NCBI GenBank assembly: GCA_963737555.1 | Contig: CAVTTB010000004.1 | Location: forward strand, 124,001 to 188,000 | Source: JAHJQQ01 sp963737555 | Lineage (GTDB): Bacteria; Pseudomonadota; Gammaproteobacteria; Thiohalobacterales; Thiohalobacteraceae | Direction of reading: 5' to 3' | DNA length: 64,000 nt | In this document: positions 28,907 to 37,408 of the stretch, in pieces | Position numbering within the stretch: the stretch's first letter is position 1 | How the letters are laid out: every line of letters begins with the position of its first letter | The notes under the pieces: model-generated | The model's input: only the letters and a program-made list of their open reading frames with translations | Databases searched by the model: none | What the model was told of the DNA's origin: nothing | Made by a program: the position numbers and the translations under genes

Positions 28907-29299
28907 TCATCGTCTTGTCGCTACCTCGATGTCAGGCACTTCATTTTCAAGAGACGCCCGCAAGTCCTTTGTTAGCTCTCGAGAGCCCGATCTACAAGGC
29001 CCGCAAAACTCCGATACTGTTATGACAACCCGATACTCTTCTATGATGTACCGCATCTGAATAAAGCCGCGCTCGTATACGTTGCAGGTTGTGGCACTGC
29101 CACGGCACTCTAGGCCGTATTTCTTTCCCACATCTGAAATCGTTTCCAGAATACTTTGTGTTTGATTCTCAGTGAGAACGGCAGAATTGCCATGCAACTC
29201 TGTCGTTGAAAATACATCCAGATCCTGCTTCACGACAACATCACAACCAGTAACGAACGCTATTACAAACAACCCTATACAGATAAATAGTGGGCGCAC
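28907..29299 (-). CDS. Hypothetical lipoprotein in integron-like cassette 1
   Basis: 130 residues from a GTG start. RPLFICIGLFVIAFVTGC gives a signal and lipobox VTGC. The mature part has LTENQTQSILETISDVGKKY, LECRGSATTCNVYERG and EFCGPCRSGSRELTKD, with cysteines that could form disulfides. The CGPC pair recalls a thioredoxin-type CxxC, but the surrounding fold does not obviously match. Composition is AT-richer than the flanks. It is bounded by GTTAGCTGG on the 5' side and by the attC at 28830-28896. Confidence 0.68.
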   Translation of the reverse strand: MRPLFICIGLFVIAFVTGCDVVVKQDLDVFSTTELHGNSAVLTENQTQSILETISDVGKKYGLECRGSATTCNVYERGFIQMRYIIEEYRVVITVSEFCGPCRSGSRELTKDLRASLENEVPDIEVATRR

Positions 29300-29312
29300 A
29301 CGCTCTTCCTCG

Positions 29313-29371
29313 CCAGCTAACTAAAGTTAGAGGACCTAAAAGCCTCCTTTGCTAGGGAGCTTTTGGGACCT
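29313..29371 (-). other. Cassette left boundary and adjacent hairpin (possible attC of a preceding cassette)
   Basis: On the minus strand GTTAGCTGG (29321-29313) is the exact complement of the CCAGCTAAC that opens the attC of cassette 1, as expected when both come from one circular cassette. Upstream of it, 29331-29371 forms a 16-17-bp imperfect stem (AGGACCTAAAAGCCTCC against GGAGCTTTTGGGACCT on the plus strand) that could be the attC of a lost or degenerate neighbour, or a terminator. Confidence 0.55.
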
Positions 29372-29829
29372 AATAATCCAGTGTTTGTATTTAGTACAAA
29401 CATTTAACAGGTTTTTATGTGGTCGTAGCAACTAATATTTGTTGCACCATTAATCGAACGCCATCTTCCAACTACGATCGATAATATCGAACTACACAAG
29501 GACAGCATGCGCCAGGTTTGAGCCGTATAGTTTAGGAACAGCCTAGGCTGAGGCTGACTTCTGCTTTGGGTCGAATGCAGCCTACCATTCAGCTCCATTA
29601 ATGCGACGCCTCCAATGACTACTTTCTCGCCGTTCTCGGCTGTTGCAAAATGTAGAATCAGTCTTCACTCTAGATCTGCTCACGGCCATTACAGGTATAG
29701 ATGACCACGGAAATTTTGGATGGCGCATAACTCAGGCTCAGTCTGGACTTGGACATCAGAGATGGCGCGGAAAGACTGGTCGAGATCAGCGGGGATTTCA
29801 AGTAATACGACCCGTTGATCGCTTCAGTT
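29372..29829. other. AT-rich region without a supported gene
   Basis: About 460 bp with lower GC than the flanks. The longest minus frame (29404-29598, 64 residues) has no ribosome site or recognisable sequence and is not called. A small palindrome, GTTTGTATTTAGTACAAAC, is near 29381-29399, and ATTTAAC near 29402 resembles a cassette core site. This looks like decayed mobile DNA at the edge of the cassette pair. Confidence 0.5.
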
Positions 29830-30075
29830 CTAATTATTATCCGACCCTGATTTCTTGTGTTTCAGCGTGTGCATGCGTACCAGTTTTAAAACCAGCAGGA
29901 TTGCCGGCGTGGAGTGCATGAGCAGATCAAAAATATCGATGGGTCGGGACAAAGTTCCATCCATCAACATGTTCAGCTTTTCCCATAAATGAGGCTGGGG
30001 ACTGACCGGCGCCAGTCCCAAAGCCAGCGCGATGATTAACAGAATGGGTAAGGGGATTTTGTCCAGCAGGTTCAT
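29830..30075 (-). CDS. Small two-segment membrane protein (often mislabelled 'RND transporter')
   Basis: 81 residues from the ATG at 30075. The protein begins NLLDKIPLPILLIIALALGLAP with one membrane helix, then PHLWEKLNMLMDGTLSRPIDIFDLLMH, then a second helix PAILLVLKLVRM and a basic tail. I recognise this layout from a small conserved family that databases label RND transporter, although at this size it cannot be one. Its function is unknown. A motif GGGGTCAGATATAAGAGTAA near 30098-30117 upstream looks like a piece of a dispersed repeat. Confidence 0.7.
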   Translation of the reverse strand: MNLLDKIPLPILLIIALALGLAPVSPQPHLWEKLNMLMDGTLSRPIDIFDLLMHSTPAILLVLKLVRMHTLKHKKSGSDNN

Positions 30076-30183
30076 GGGGTCCGAAAACAATCAGGCAAGG
30101 GGTCAGATATAAGAGTAATTGAAATTCACGTGTTGTGGAATGACTCGCTCTTGTGGTCACCACCAAACTTATACGGATTATGC

Positions 30184-32862
30184 CTACAACGCCTTGCTCA
30201 CCCGCTTGATCGAATCGTCATCTTCACTGGTTTTGATTTCGAATCCCAAGCGCGTCATCAGTTTCAGCATGGACTGATTGGCGCGTAGCACTTCGCCTTC
30301 GATGCGCTCCAGTCCACGGTCGCGTGCGACGTCCATCAGGCTGGTCATGAGTTTGTGCGCCACGCCTTTGCCTTGCCATTCATCGGCCACGACCAGCGCA
30401 AATTCGCAGGATTGGCCATCGGGGTTGATGGCATACCGGGCAATGCCTAACTCAACTTCCTGGCCAGCCACTTCCGTCACCGCCATCAGCGCCATTTCCT
30501 GGTCATAATCGATCTGCGTAAAACGCGCCAGCATGGCCGGTGTGAGTTCCTGGATCGTTTCCATGAAGCGGAAATATTTGGCTTCGTCGGACAGGCCGTG
30601 CACGAAGATTTTTTCGAGATCCGCGTCCTCCGGGCGAATCGGTCGAATGACGATGTTGGTACCGTCTGGCAACTGCCAATCGCTGACCAAGTGTATCGGA
30701 TAAGGACTGATGGCCATGTGCCCATAGCGGTCTGCACTGGGCTGATGGAAATCGACCATAAAGCGCGCATCGACAGCCAGCGCACCGTGTTCGTCGACCA
30801 GCAGCGGATTGATATCCATCTCTTTCAGCCACGGCAATTCGCAGACCATCTCCGAGACGCGCAACAGCACACTGACCAGCGAGTCCATGTTGACGGCCGG
30901 CATATGCCGGAAGGCACCGAGCAGTTTTGCGGCGCGCGTACGCTGGATCATGTTGTTGGCGAGATACGCATTGAGCGGCAGTAATTCAACGGCGCGATCC
31001 ATTAAGACTTCCACCGTCGTGCCGCCCAGACCAAAGGTGATCACCGGACCGAACACCGGATCGGTCGTCACACCCACCAGCAGTTCACGGCCATTCGGCT
31101 TGACCGCCATCGGTTCGATGGCGATACCATCGATGTGTGCGGTGGGTCGGTTACGCCGCACTTCGTTGATGATCTCCTGATAGGCGGCGCGCACGGCAAC
31201 GGCATTGGCGACATTCAGTCGGACACCGCCGGAGTCCGATTTATGGGTGATATCCGGCGAATTGATTTTCATCGCCACCGGAAATTCGAACTGCTCCGCC
31301 AACAGCAGCGCCTCGTTCGGCGAGTGCGCTACTACGGTTTGCGCCACCGGAATACGGAATGCCGCCAGCAACGCCTTGGATTCCATCTCATTGAGCACCT
31401 TGCGGTGCTCAGCCAGCACACTTTCGATCAGCAGGCGCGCGCCTTCGATGTCCGGCGCGACCTGATGCGCCAGCGGGCCGGGCATCTGCAGCAGTAATTG
31501 CTGATTGTGCGCATACGCAGAGAGGTAGGAAAACACCTCGACCGCCGGCTCCGGTGTGCGAAAGCTGGAGATGCCGGCTGCGACGAAGGCATCCCGCGCC
31601 GCCATCACCTGCGAGCCGCCCATCCAACTCACCAACAACGGTTTGGTGAATTGCCGCGCCACCTCGATCACGGCCTCGGCGACTTGCAGCGGTTGCGTCA
31701 TCGCCTGCGGAGTGAGAATCACCAATACGCCGTCGTTGTCCTTGTCCTGCATGCAGATCGTCAGCGCATCACGGTAACGCTGTGCGGTGGCATCACCGAT
31801 GATGTCAATGGGATTGCCATGCGACCATGTCACCGGTAACACGGCATTGAGTGCTTCGATGCTCGGTGGCGACAGGGTTGCCAATTCAACGCCGAGATCG
31901 GCGGCACGATCGGCCGCCATGACGCCGGGACCGCCGCCATTGGTGACGATGGCGAGGCGATTGCCGCTCGGGCGCATGCCGGTCGCCAATGCCCGCGCCG
32001 AGGTGAACAGTTGCGCCACGCTCAACACCCGCACGGCACCGGCGCGTCGCAGTGTGGCATCGAATACGTCGTCGGCAACTACCAGCGCGTCCGTATGCGA
32101 CTGCGCCGCTTTGCTGCCGGCCTCATGGCGACCAACTTTGACCACGAGCACCGGTTTGTGACGAGCCGCGGCGCGCAGTGCACTCATGAAGCGGCGCGCA
32201 TTACGGATGCCTTCGATGTAGAGCAGAATCGCGCGCGTCTTCGGATCGGAGACCATAAAGTCGAGGATCTCGCCGAAATCCACATCGGCGGAATCACCCA
32301 GCGAGACCACGCTGGAAAATCCGACATCATTGGGCGAGGCCCAGTCGAGAATCGCGCTGCACAGCGCGCCCGACTGCGAAATCAAGGCCAGGTTGCCGGG
32401 CTTCACGGAACTGTTGGTGAAGGTGGCGTTGAGGCCGAGTTCAGGGCGGATCACACCGAGACAGTTCGGACCGATCAGGCGCAGTCCGTAACGCCGCGCA
32501 TTTTCCAGCACCGCCTTTTCCAACGCAGCGCCGTGGGCACCGGTTTCATGGAACCCGGCCGAGAGAATCACGGCAGCGCGTACGCCCTGTTGGCCACAGG
32601 CCTCGATGATCGCCGGCACAGTTTCGGCCTTGGTGGCAATCACGGCCAGATCGATGCGCTCGGGAATCTGCTCGACAGTGGCGAAGGCCGGCTGGCCTTG
32701 AATCTCGGTGTGCTTGGGATTGATGGGAAAACAACGGCCCTTATAGCCGCCTTCCAGCAGATTGCGAAACACCAGACCACCGACGCTCTCCAGACGGTTG
32801 CTGGCGCCGATGACGGCGACCGAGTTGGGTGTGAACAGTGAACTGAGATAATGCTTGCCCAT
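30184..32862 (-). CDS. Pat/YfiQ-type protein lysine acetyltransferase (acyl-CoA synthetase-like fused to GNAT)
   Basis: 892 residues, close to E. coli Pat/YfiQ (886). Domain order: CoA-binding (SVAVIGASNRLESVGG, about 14-110), succinyl-CoA-ligase-like (LIGPNCLGVIRPELGLNA, ALISQSGALCSAILDWAS), ATP-grasp (about 480-700, KINSPDITHKSDSGGVRLNV), and a C-terminal GNAT domain (CEFALVVADEWQGKGVAHKLM). Such enzymes acetylate lysines, typically acetyl-CoA synthetase, with acetyl-CoA; the ligase-like part is regulatory. It is divergent, with a 111-bp gap, from a histone-deacetylase-family gene, a possible writer/eraser pair. Confidence 0.9.
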   Translation of the reverse strand: MGKHYLSSLFTPNSVAVIGASNRLESVGGLVFRNLLEGGYKGRCFPINPKHTEIQGQPAFATVEQIPERIDLAVIATKAETVPAIIEACGQQGVRAAVILSAGFHETGAHGAALEKAVLENARRYGLRLIGPNCLGVIRPELGLNATFTNSSVKPGNLALISQSGALCSAILDWASPNDVGFSSVVSLGDSADVDFGEILDFMVSDPKTRAILLYIEGIRNARRFMSALRAAARHKPVLVVKVGRHEAGSKAAQSHTDALVVADDVFDATLRRAGAVRVLSVAQLFTSARALATGMRPSGNRLAIVTNGGGPGVMAADRAADLGVELATLSPPSIEALNAVLPVTWSHGNPIDIIGDATAQRYRDALTICMQDKDNDGVLVILTPQAMTQPLQVAEAVIEVARQFTKPLLVSWMGGSQVMAARDAFVAAGISSFRTPEPAVEVFSYLSAYAHNQQLLLQMPGPLAHQVAPDIEGARLLIESVLAEHRKVLNEMESKALLAAFRIPVAQTVVAHSPNEALLLAEQFEFPVAMKINSPDITHKSDSGGVRLNVANAVAVRAAYQEIINEVRRNRPTAHIDGIAIEPMAVKPNGRELLVGVTTDPVFGPVITFGLGGTTVEVLMDRAVELLPLNAYLANNMIQRTRAAKLLGAFRHMPAVNMDSLVSVLLRVSEMVCELPWLKEMDINPLLVDEHGALAVDARFMVDFHQPSADRYGHMAISPYPIHLVSDWQLPDGTNIVIRPIRPEDADLEKIFVHGLSDEAKYFRFMETIQELTPAMLARFTQIDYDQEMALMAVTEVAGQEVELGIARYAINPDGQSCEFALVVADEWQGKGVAHKLMTSLMDVARDRGLERIEGEVLRANQSMLKLMTRLGFEIKTSEDDDSIKRVSKAL

Positions 32863-32973
32863 GTGCGAAATTCCCTTGAGTACTTAGGCGCTCATTCTAC
32901 CACGCACACCCCCGCATCAAGATGACAGCGGGTTTGTTATAGTAAGTAACGCTCAGCCGAAACGGACCCGCTC

Positions 32974-33894
32974 GTGACGACCGCCTTCATTACCCATCCC
33001 GCCTGCCTGAAACACCAAATGGAGCCTGGACATCCCGAAAGTCCGGCGCGACTCATGGCGATCGCGGATCAACTCATCGCCAGCGGTCTGAATGACTTTC
33101 TGCGTCATTACGAGGCGCCGCGCGCCAGTCGGGTGCAATTGGAGCGTGTGCATGCCGCGGCGTACCTCGACACATTGGCAGCCGCCGCACCGCGCGAAGG
33201 TCTGGTCGACATCGGTCCGGATGTCTGTATGAACCCCGGCACCTGGGAGGCCGCTTTGCATGCGGCCGGTGCCGTAATTCTTGGCACCGATCTGGTCATG
33301 GCAGGCACCGTGGCGAACGCCTTCTGCAGCATCCGTCCGCCCGGCCATCATGCCAACCGTGACCAGGCGATGGGCTTTTGCCTGCTCAACAATGTGGCGG
33401 TGGGTGCCGCGCATGCCCTCTCCGCGCATGGTCTGACGCGCATCGCGATTGCGGATTTCGACGTGCATCATGGCAACGGCACGGAAGATATTTTCCGCGA
33501 TGACCCACGCGTGCTGTTGTGTTCGCTGTTTCAGCACCCGCTGTACCCGCACACCGGCCTCACCAGCAACGACCATGTCATCAACGTCCCGTTACCGAGA
33601 GGCACGGACGGCACCGGCTTGCGCCGCGCGGTGCTGGAACATTGGTTGCCGGCACTGCAGGCCTTCCAACCGCAGATGATCTTCATCTCCGCCGGCTTCG
33701 ATGGCCACTGGCAGGACGAGATTGCCGACCTCGCGCTGCTCGAAACGGATTACGCCTGGATCACCCAACAACTCAAAGCGATTGCCAGCACCTATTCAGA
33801 AGGGCGCATCGTCTCAACGCTGGAAGGCGGTTATGAATTGCATGCCCTCGGCCGCAGCGTCGCGGCGCACATAAGGGTGCTGAGTGGTTTGTGA
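32974..33894 (+). CDS. Histone deacetylase family protein
   Basis: 306 residues from GTG. Signatures are MEPGHPESPARL, CSIRPPGHHANRDQAMGFC with the catalytic His pair, IADFDVHHGNGTEDIF with zinc-binding Asp and His, and FISAGFDGHWQDEIADL with the third ligand; the active-site Tyr region is LEGGYEL. This is the class II/AcuC-like group of bacterial zinc amidohydrolases; substrates range from acetyl-lysine to acetylpolyamines. Its neighbour, a Pat-like acetyltransferase, makes protein deacetylation plausible but unproven. Confidence 0.92.
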   Translation: MTTAFITHPACLKHQMEPGHPESPARLMAIADQLIASGLNDFLRHYEAPRASRVQLERVHAAAYLDTLAAAAPREGLVDIGPDVCMNPGTWEAALHAAGAVILGTDLVMAGTVANAFCSIRPPGHHANRDQAMGFCLLNNVAVGAAHALSAHGLTRIAIADFDVHHGNGTEDIFRDDPRVLLCSLFQHPLYPHTGLTSNDHVINVPLPRGTDGTGLRRAVLEHWLPALQAFQPQMIFISAGFDGHWQDEIADLALLETDYAWITQQLKAIASTYSEGRIVSTLEGGYELHALGRSVAAHIRVLSGL

Positions 33895-35058
33895 TTACGT
33901 CGGCGCAAACCGCCGACTCTTCGCCACAATCCGCTCGATCTCATTCCTGAAAAACGTCGCGATCGCCTTGCACTCGACATGATCCACCGGGCCGCCCTCC
34001 CCCTTGGACAGGTCATAGGGATTGCCGATGACGAAGATGTTCTCATCGTTGTATTCGTTGGCCGGTCCGGTGTAGTTCATGCTCCCGGCGATGACGATAT
34101 CGTCGTCGATGACCATCAGTTTGTGGTGCAGCTTGCGCAGGCCAGGCAGCTTGTCTTTATCGGACAGGAACACCCGAATACCGGCCTTGTGCAGCCACGG
34201 TGTCGCCGCCCAATCAGCACCGCCCTGCCCTGCATCGAGCACGCCTTGAATGTCGATATTGGCGAGCCGCAGCATCTGCAAGGCATCGTCGATGCCGGAG
34301 GATATGGCGAAGGTGAAAATGGCGAAGTCCAGGCGGCTGCGCGCCTTGAGCATCTGCTTGATGATCTCCAACTCCGGAAAATCGTCGGGCGCGAACAGTA
34401 CGCGCACCGGCACACCCTTGATGTTGATGGTCTTGGGCAGACCGCGCTCGCGCAGTCCTAGCGCACCGAAGGTACCGCCCATCATTTCAGTGAACTCGCC
34501 GGCGTAGGCGCGGGCGACGCGGTAGTCGTGAAAAACAATGATGTGATTGAGATTCTTGTGGGTATCGGTCTCGGTGAAATTCGTCGACCCGGTCAGCAGC
34601 GCCGCATTGCCAACGGTTTTGCCGCCACGATAATCGCGGACGATAAACTTCTGATGAAAGATCTGCGGATTCAGATCGGCCTTCACGTCCACGCCACAGC
34701 GCAACAAGGCGGCAAGAATGTCGCGGTTGGTACGCAATGACGCCGGACGTCGCTGCTCGTCCCACTGCGCCGCCAACTCGGCATCGCGTGGGGTCTGATT
34801 GGCCTTAGGCGCCACCTTGGGCGGTCGATCGGCACGCAGATAGTCCTGCTCCATGAACATGCGGATGCTGATGCCCTTGAGGGCCGCATCCAGCAAGGCC
34901 TGGGCAATGACCTCGCTGTCGAGTTCCTGCACCGCGATATCGAGCGACTTCTTGGCGCCGCGGATGAACTCGACGATCACCTGTTCGAGGTTATCCGGCG
35001 CGCCGAGTTCGACGGGACCACAGTAGGCTTCGATCTTTCCTTGGGCAAAGGTGGCCAT
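33895..35058 (-). CDS. Phospholipase D-like protein with two HKD motifs
   Basis: 387 residues, no signal peptide. Two PLD motifs are seen: FHQKFIVRD followed by GSTNFTE (about 147-175), and LHHKLMVIDD followed by GSMNYTGPANEYNDEN (about 317-347). The protein begins ATFAQGKIEAYCGPVEL. The superfamily includes phospholipases, nucleases and phage-defence effectors; a cytoplasmic location leans towards nuclease or lipid hydrolase, but which is open. It is 19 bp downstream of the damaged YhcG-like nuclease gene on the same strand. Confidence 0.85.
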   Translation of the reverse strand: MATFAQGKIEAYCGPVELGAPDNLEQVIVEFIRGAKKSLDIAVQELDSEVIAQALLDAALKGISIRMFMEQDYLRADRPPKVAPKANQTPRDAELAAQWDEQRRPASLRTNRDILAALLRCGVDVKADLNPQIFHQKFIVRDYRGGKTVGNAALLTGSTNFTETDTHKNLNHIIVFHDYRVARAYAGEFTEMMGGTFGALGLRERGLPKTINIKGVPVRVLFAPDDFPELEIIKQMLKARSRLDFAIFTFAISSGIDDALQMLRLANIDIQGVLDAGQGGADWAATPWLHKAGIRVFLSDKDKLPGLRKLHHKLMVIDDDIVIAGSMNYTGPANEYNDENIFVIGNPYDLSKGEGGPVDHVECKAIATFFRNEIERIVAKSRRFAPT

Positions 35059-35077
35059 AATTACTCCAATTCGTCAG

Positions 35078-36233
35078 TTACAACGCCGCCATTACTCTAT
35101 ACCGCACCGACTGTTCCCGCACCAGCAACGCCCGCTCACGTTCCAACTCTTCGCGCAGCGCCTCCTCCGTCGGTAGATAGAGCCGGTATTTCGAGGCGAA
35201 CAACTGCCGGTTCTCGTTGAGCACGGAGTATTTCACCACCGTGTGATCCTTCTCCGTACACAGAATGATACCCACGGTGGGGTTGTCGTCGGCGCCTTTC
35301 ACGGTGTCCTCGAACAGCCGGACATACATATCCATCTGGCCGATGTCCTGGTGGGTCAGTTCGCCGGTTTTCAGATCGACCAGGACGAAGCATTTGAGGA
35401 TGTAGTTGTAGAACACCAGATCGACGAAGAAGTCCTTGGTCTCTGTTGAAATGCGCTGCTGGCGGGCGACGAAGGCGAAACCCTTGCCGAGTTCGAGCAT
35501 GAAGGCCTGGAGCTTGTCGATGATGGCTTGTTCGAGTTCCGCCTCGCGGAATTCGTGGGCATCCGGAATGCCGAGGAACTCCAGGACGTAGGGGTCTTTG
35601 ATGAAATCCTGGGGCGTGGGGGCGAGAGGCGCGATATTTTGCTGCATTTCGTCGATGACGGGCGCCTTGTCACGACTCATCAGCAGGCGTTCGTAGTAGA
35701 GGCTGTTTATTTGCCGTTCCAGGGCACGGGTGCTCCAGTTTTGGTCGGCGGCCTCGGTCAGGTAATAGGTCCGGGCTCGCCTCGTTCTCGACACGGATCA
35801 AGGCCGTGTAGTGAGCTCCAGGTCAATTCGGTCCGCAGTGCGGAGCGAATTGGGAATGACACTGGTAGAACTGCCGCATGTTGCGCAGGCTCTGCTCCGA
35901 GAACCCCGTCCCCAACTCCGCGGCCAGACGGATGGACAGGTTCTTGAGCAGCGCGGCGCCGTACTCCGCCCGCGCCTCACCACGCTGCTCCTCCTCGACG
36001 ATCGTCCGTCCAACATGCCAATAGGCCTCGACCATGGCGAAGTTGACGGCCCGATAGGCGTTGGTGCGGGCGGCTCGAAGAATGTCGGCGACGGTTTGGT
36101 AGAAATCGTGTTGTGTCGCGTCCTTTACCTGACCCTCTCTCGCTGACGGCGGCGATGAACGGTTTTTTCGGACACTGTTGGTTGTTGCTGTGGTGCCGGT
36201 CTTAGCTTCGTTTGTGGGTGACTTCCTTTTCAT
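35078..36233 (-). pseudogene. YhcG/DUF1016-type PD-(D/E)XK nuclease, broken by several frameshifts
   Basis: The N-part holds the DUF1016 helical domain (VNFAMVEAYWHVGRTIVEEE, then SEQSLRNMRQFYQ); the C-part has NWSTRALERQINSLYYERLL and the nuclease core (FFVDLVFYNYILKCFVLVDLKTGEL). Between 35770 and 35870 three breaks occur: CAGTGTCATTCC (two surplus bases give QSFPIRSALR), GGAGCTCAC (one gives TWSHYTALIRVEN), and AGCCCGG (one gives EASRTYYL). The density is unusual, so real decay is possible beside sequence error. ATG at 36233 has GAGG at the right distance. YhcG proteins accompany some restriction loci. Confidence 0.75.
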
Positions 36234-36347
36234 ATGCCAATCCTCGCATGTGTGGCCTTCTAGGCCTGATCCGTTCCTTGGTTTTTCCTGCGCGTTCGAT
36301 TCTTCCACGATTTCCGCTATGAGTCCAATGGCACTAACTTAAGCAGA

Positions 36348-36497
36348 AATGTAGAGTGGGTTTACCCTGAAGGGCACAAGAGCGTATTTTGCGTAACCCA
36401 CCCAGCGTTGCGCAGCAACACGACGCGTTTGTTAATGTGTGCCTACGGCACGCTTGGTGGGTTACGGCGCAAACAACGCGCCTCACCCACCCTACAT
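36348..36497. repeat. MITE-like repeat with terminal inverted repeats, copy 2
   Basis: A second copy of the element at 1693-1842, also 150 bp, starting AATGTAGAGTGGGT and ending ACCCACCCTACAT. The inner inverted repeat around GTAACCCACC and GGTGGGTTAC is kept. One terminal base differs between the two ends (GTAGAG versus GTAGGG), so this copy is slightly decayed. It lies between the nuclease pseudogene and a DsbA-family gene. Confidence 0.8.
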
Positions 36498-36594
36498 CGG
36501 ATAGGCAGCTGCTTCTGAGTTCCCCTGAATTATGCCGTGTACGCAAGGCGAGCGTATCCTATAGCCTGATTGTCACGGCCCAGGTGATTTCCGC

Positions 36595-37236
36595 ATGAGT
36601 ACACCCATCCTCTGGTATTTCGCCGACCCGATGTGTTCATGGTGCTGGGGCTTTTCGCCGGTGATTGAAGCCGTGCGTGACGCCTATCGCGAGCGCCTGA
36701 AAGTCGCGTTGGTACTGGGCGGCCTGCGACCTGGCGAAACCGCACCGATGACGGCAAAGGCGCGCGATGAGATCTTGCACCACTGGCATCAGGTGCATGG
36801 ACGCAGCGGTCAACCCTTCCGTTTCGAGCATGCGCTGCCGGACGGTTTCATCTACGACACCGAACCCGCCAGTCGTGCGGTTGTGGCGGCCGGCGGACTC
36901 GACCCGACGCATAGCTTCACCCTGTTCAAAGCGATTCAATCCGCGTTTTATGCCGAGGGTCGCGACGTCACCCAGCCAGATACGCTGATCGAGCTGGCGG
37001 TAGGCATCGGGGCTAACGCCACAGCGTTTACACAGGCGTTTAACAGCGACGACGCTCGCGCTAAAACCCAGGCGCATTTCATGCGGGCGCGCAAAGCGGG
37101 CGTGCGCGGCTTTCCTACCTTGATCCTGCAACGTGGCGAACAGCTCGACCGCATCGTCGCTGGCTACATGCCGCTGGATACTGTGCGCGCAGAGATTGAT
37201 CGCCTGCTCGCGGCGAAATATGACGGCATCGAATAG
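36595..37236 (+). CDS. DsbA-family (FrnE-like) oxidoreductase
   Basis: 213 residues without a signal peptide, so cytoplasmic. The thioredoxin-fold active site is CSWC in DPMCSWCWGFSPV, near residues 14-17. The cis-proline region is VRGFPTLIL. The helical insert ARDEILHHWHQVHGRSGQPF is typical of the FrnE/2-hydroxychromene-isomerase branch. A role in disulfide chemistry or polyketide-like oxidation is possible; the substrate is unknown. It stands alone between repeats. Confidence 0.88.
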   Translation: MSTPILWYFADPMCSWCWGFSPVIEAVRDAYRERLKVALVLGGLRPGETAPMTAKARDEILHHWHQVHGRSGQPFRFEHALPDGFIYDTEPASRAVVAAGGLDPTHSFTLFKAIQSAFYAEGRDVTQPDTLIELAVGIGANATAFTQAFNSDDARAKTQAHFMRARKAGVRGFPTLILQRGEQLDRIVAGYMPLDTVRAEIDRLLAAKYDGIE

Positions 37237-37266
37237 CTTAAGGAACCACTAATTTATTCGTTAACT

Positions 37267-37329
37267 CGTCATTGCGAGCGAAGCGAAGCAATCTCCCACT
37301 ACGGTAGATCAAGGGGATTGAGATTGCTT
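37267..37329. repeat. Partial CGTCATTGCGAGCGAAGCGAAGC repeat
   Basis: CGTCATTGCGAGCGAAGCGA followed by AGCAATCTC, with a complementary GAGATTGCTT at 37320-37329. This is half of a widespread bacterial palindrome usually ending in GCTTCGC..CAATGACG; the right half is truncated here. It is non-coding, between the DsbA-family gene and ppsR (convergent). Confidence 0.65.
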
Positions 37330-37408
37330 AATCCGCATAGCATTGCGGTGCGCATTGGGATGCATGAGTAGAGATGCCACCAGCTCCAAAGGAACTGCAC
37401 CGACAAAC

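Noticed and set aside
28094..29321. A complete integron with integrase and attI.
   Set aside because: No tyrosine recombinase gene was seen on either strand; only cassette-like units are supported.
29404..29598. A 64-residue minus-strand frame in the AT-rich gap.
   Set aside because: No ribosome site, no recognisable sequence, low-complexity start; not enough to call a gene.
29643..29921. A 92-residue plus-strand frame overlapping the small membrane-protein gene.
   Set aside because: It overlaps a better-supported minus-strand gene and has no family resemblance.
29830..30075. RND efflux transporter.
   Set aside because: 81 residues with two membrane helices cannot be an RND pump; the usual database label is misleading.
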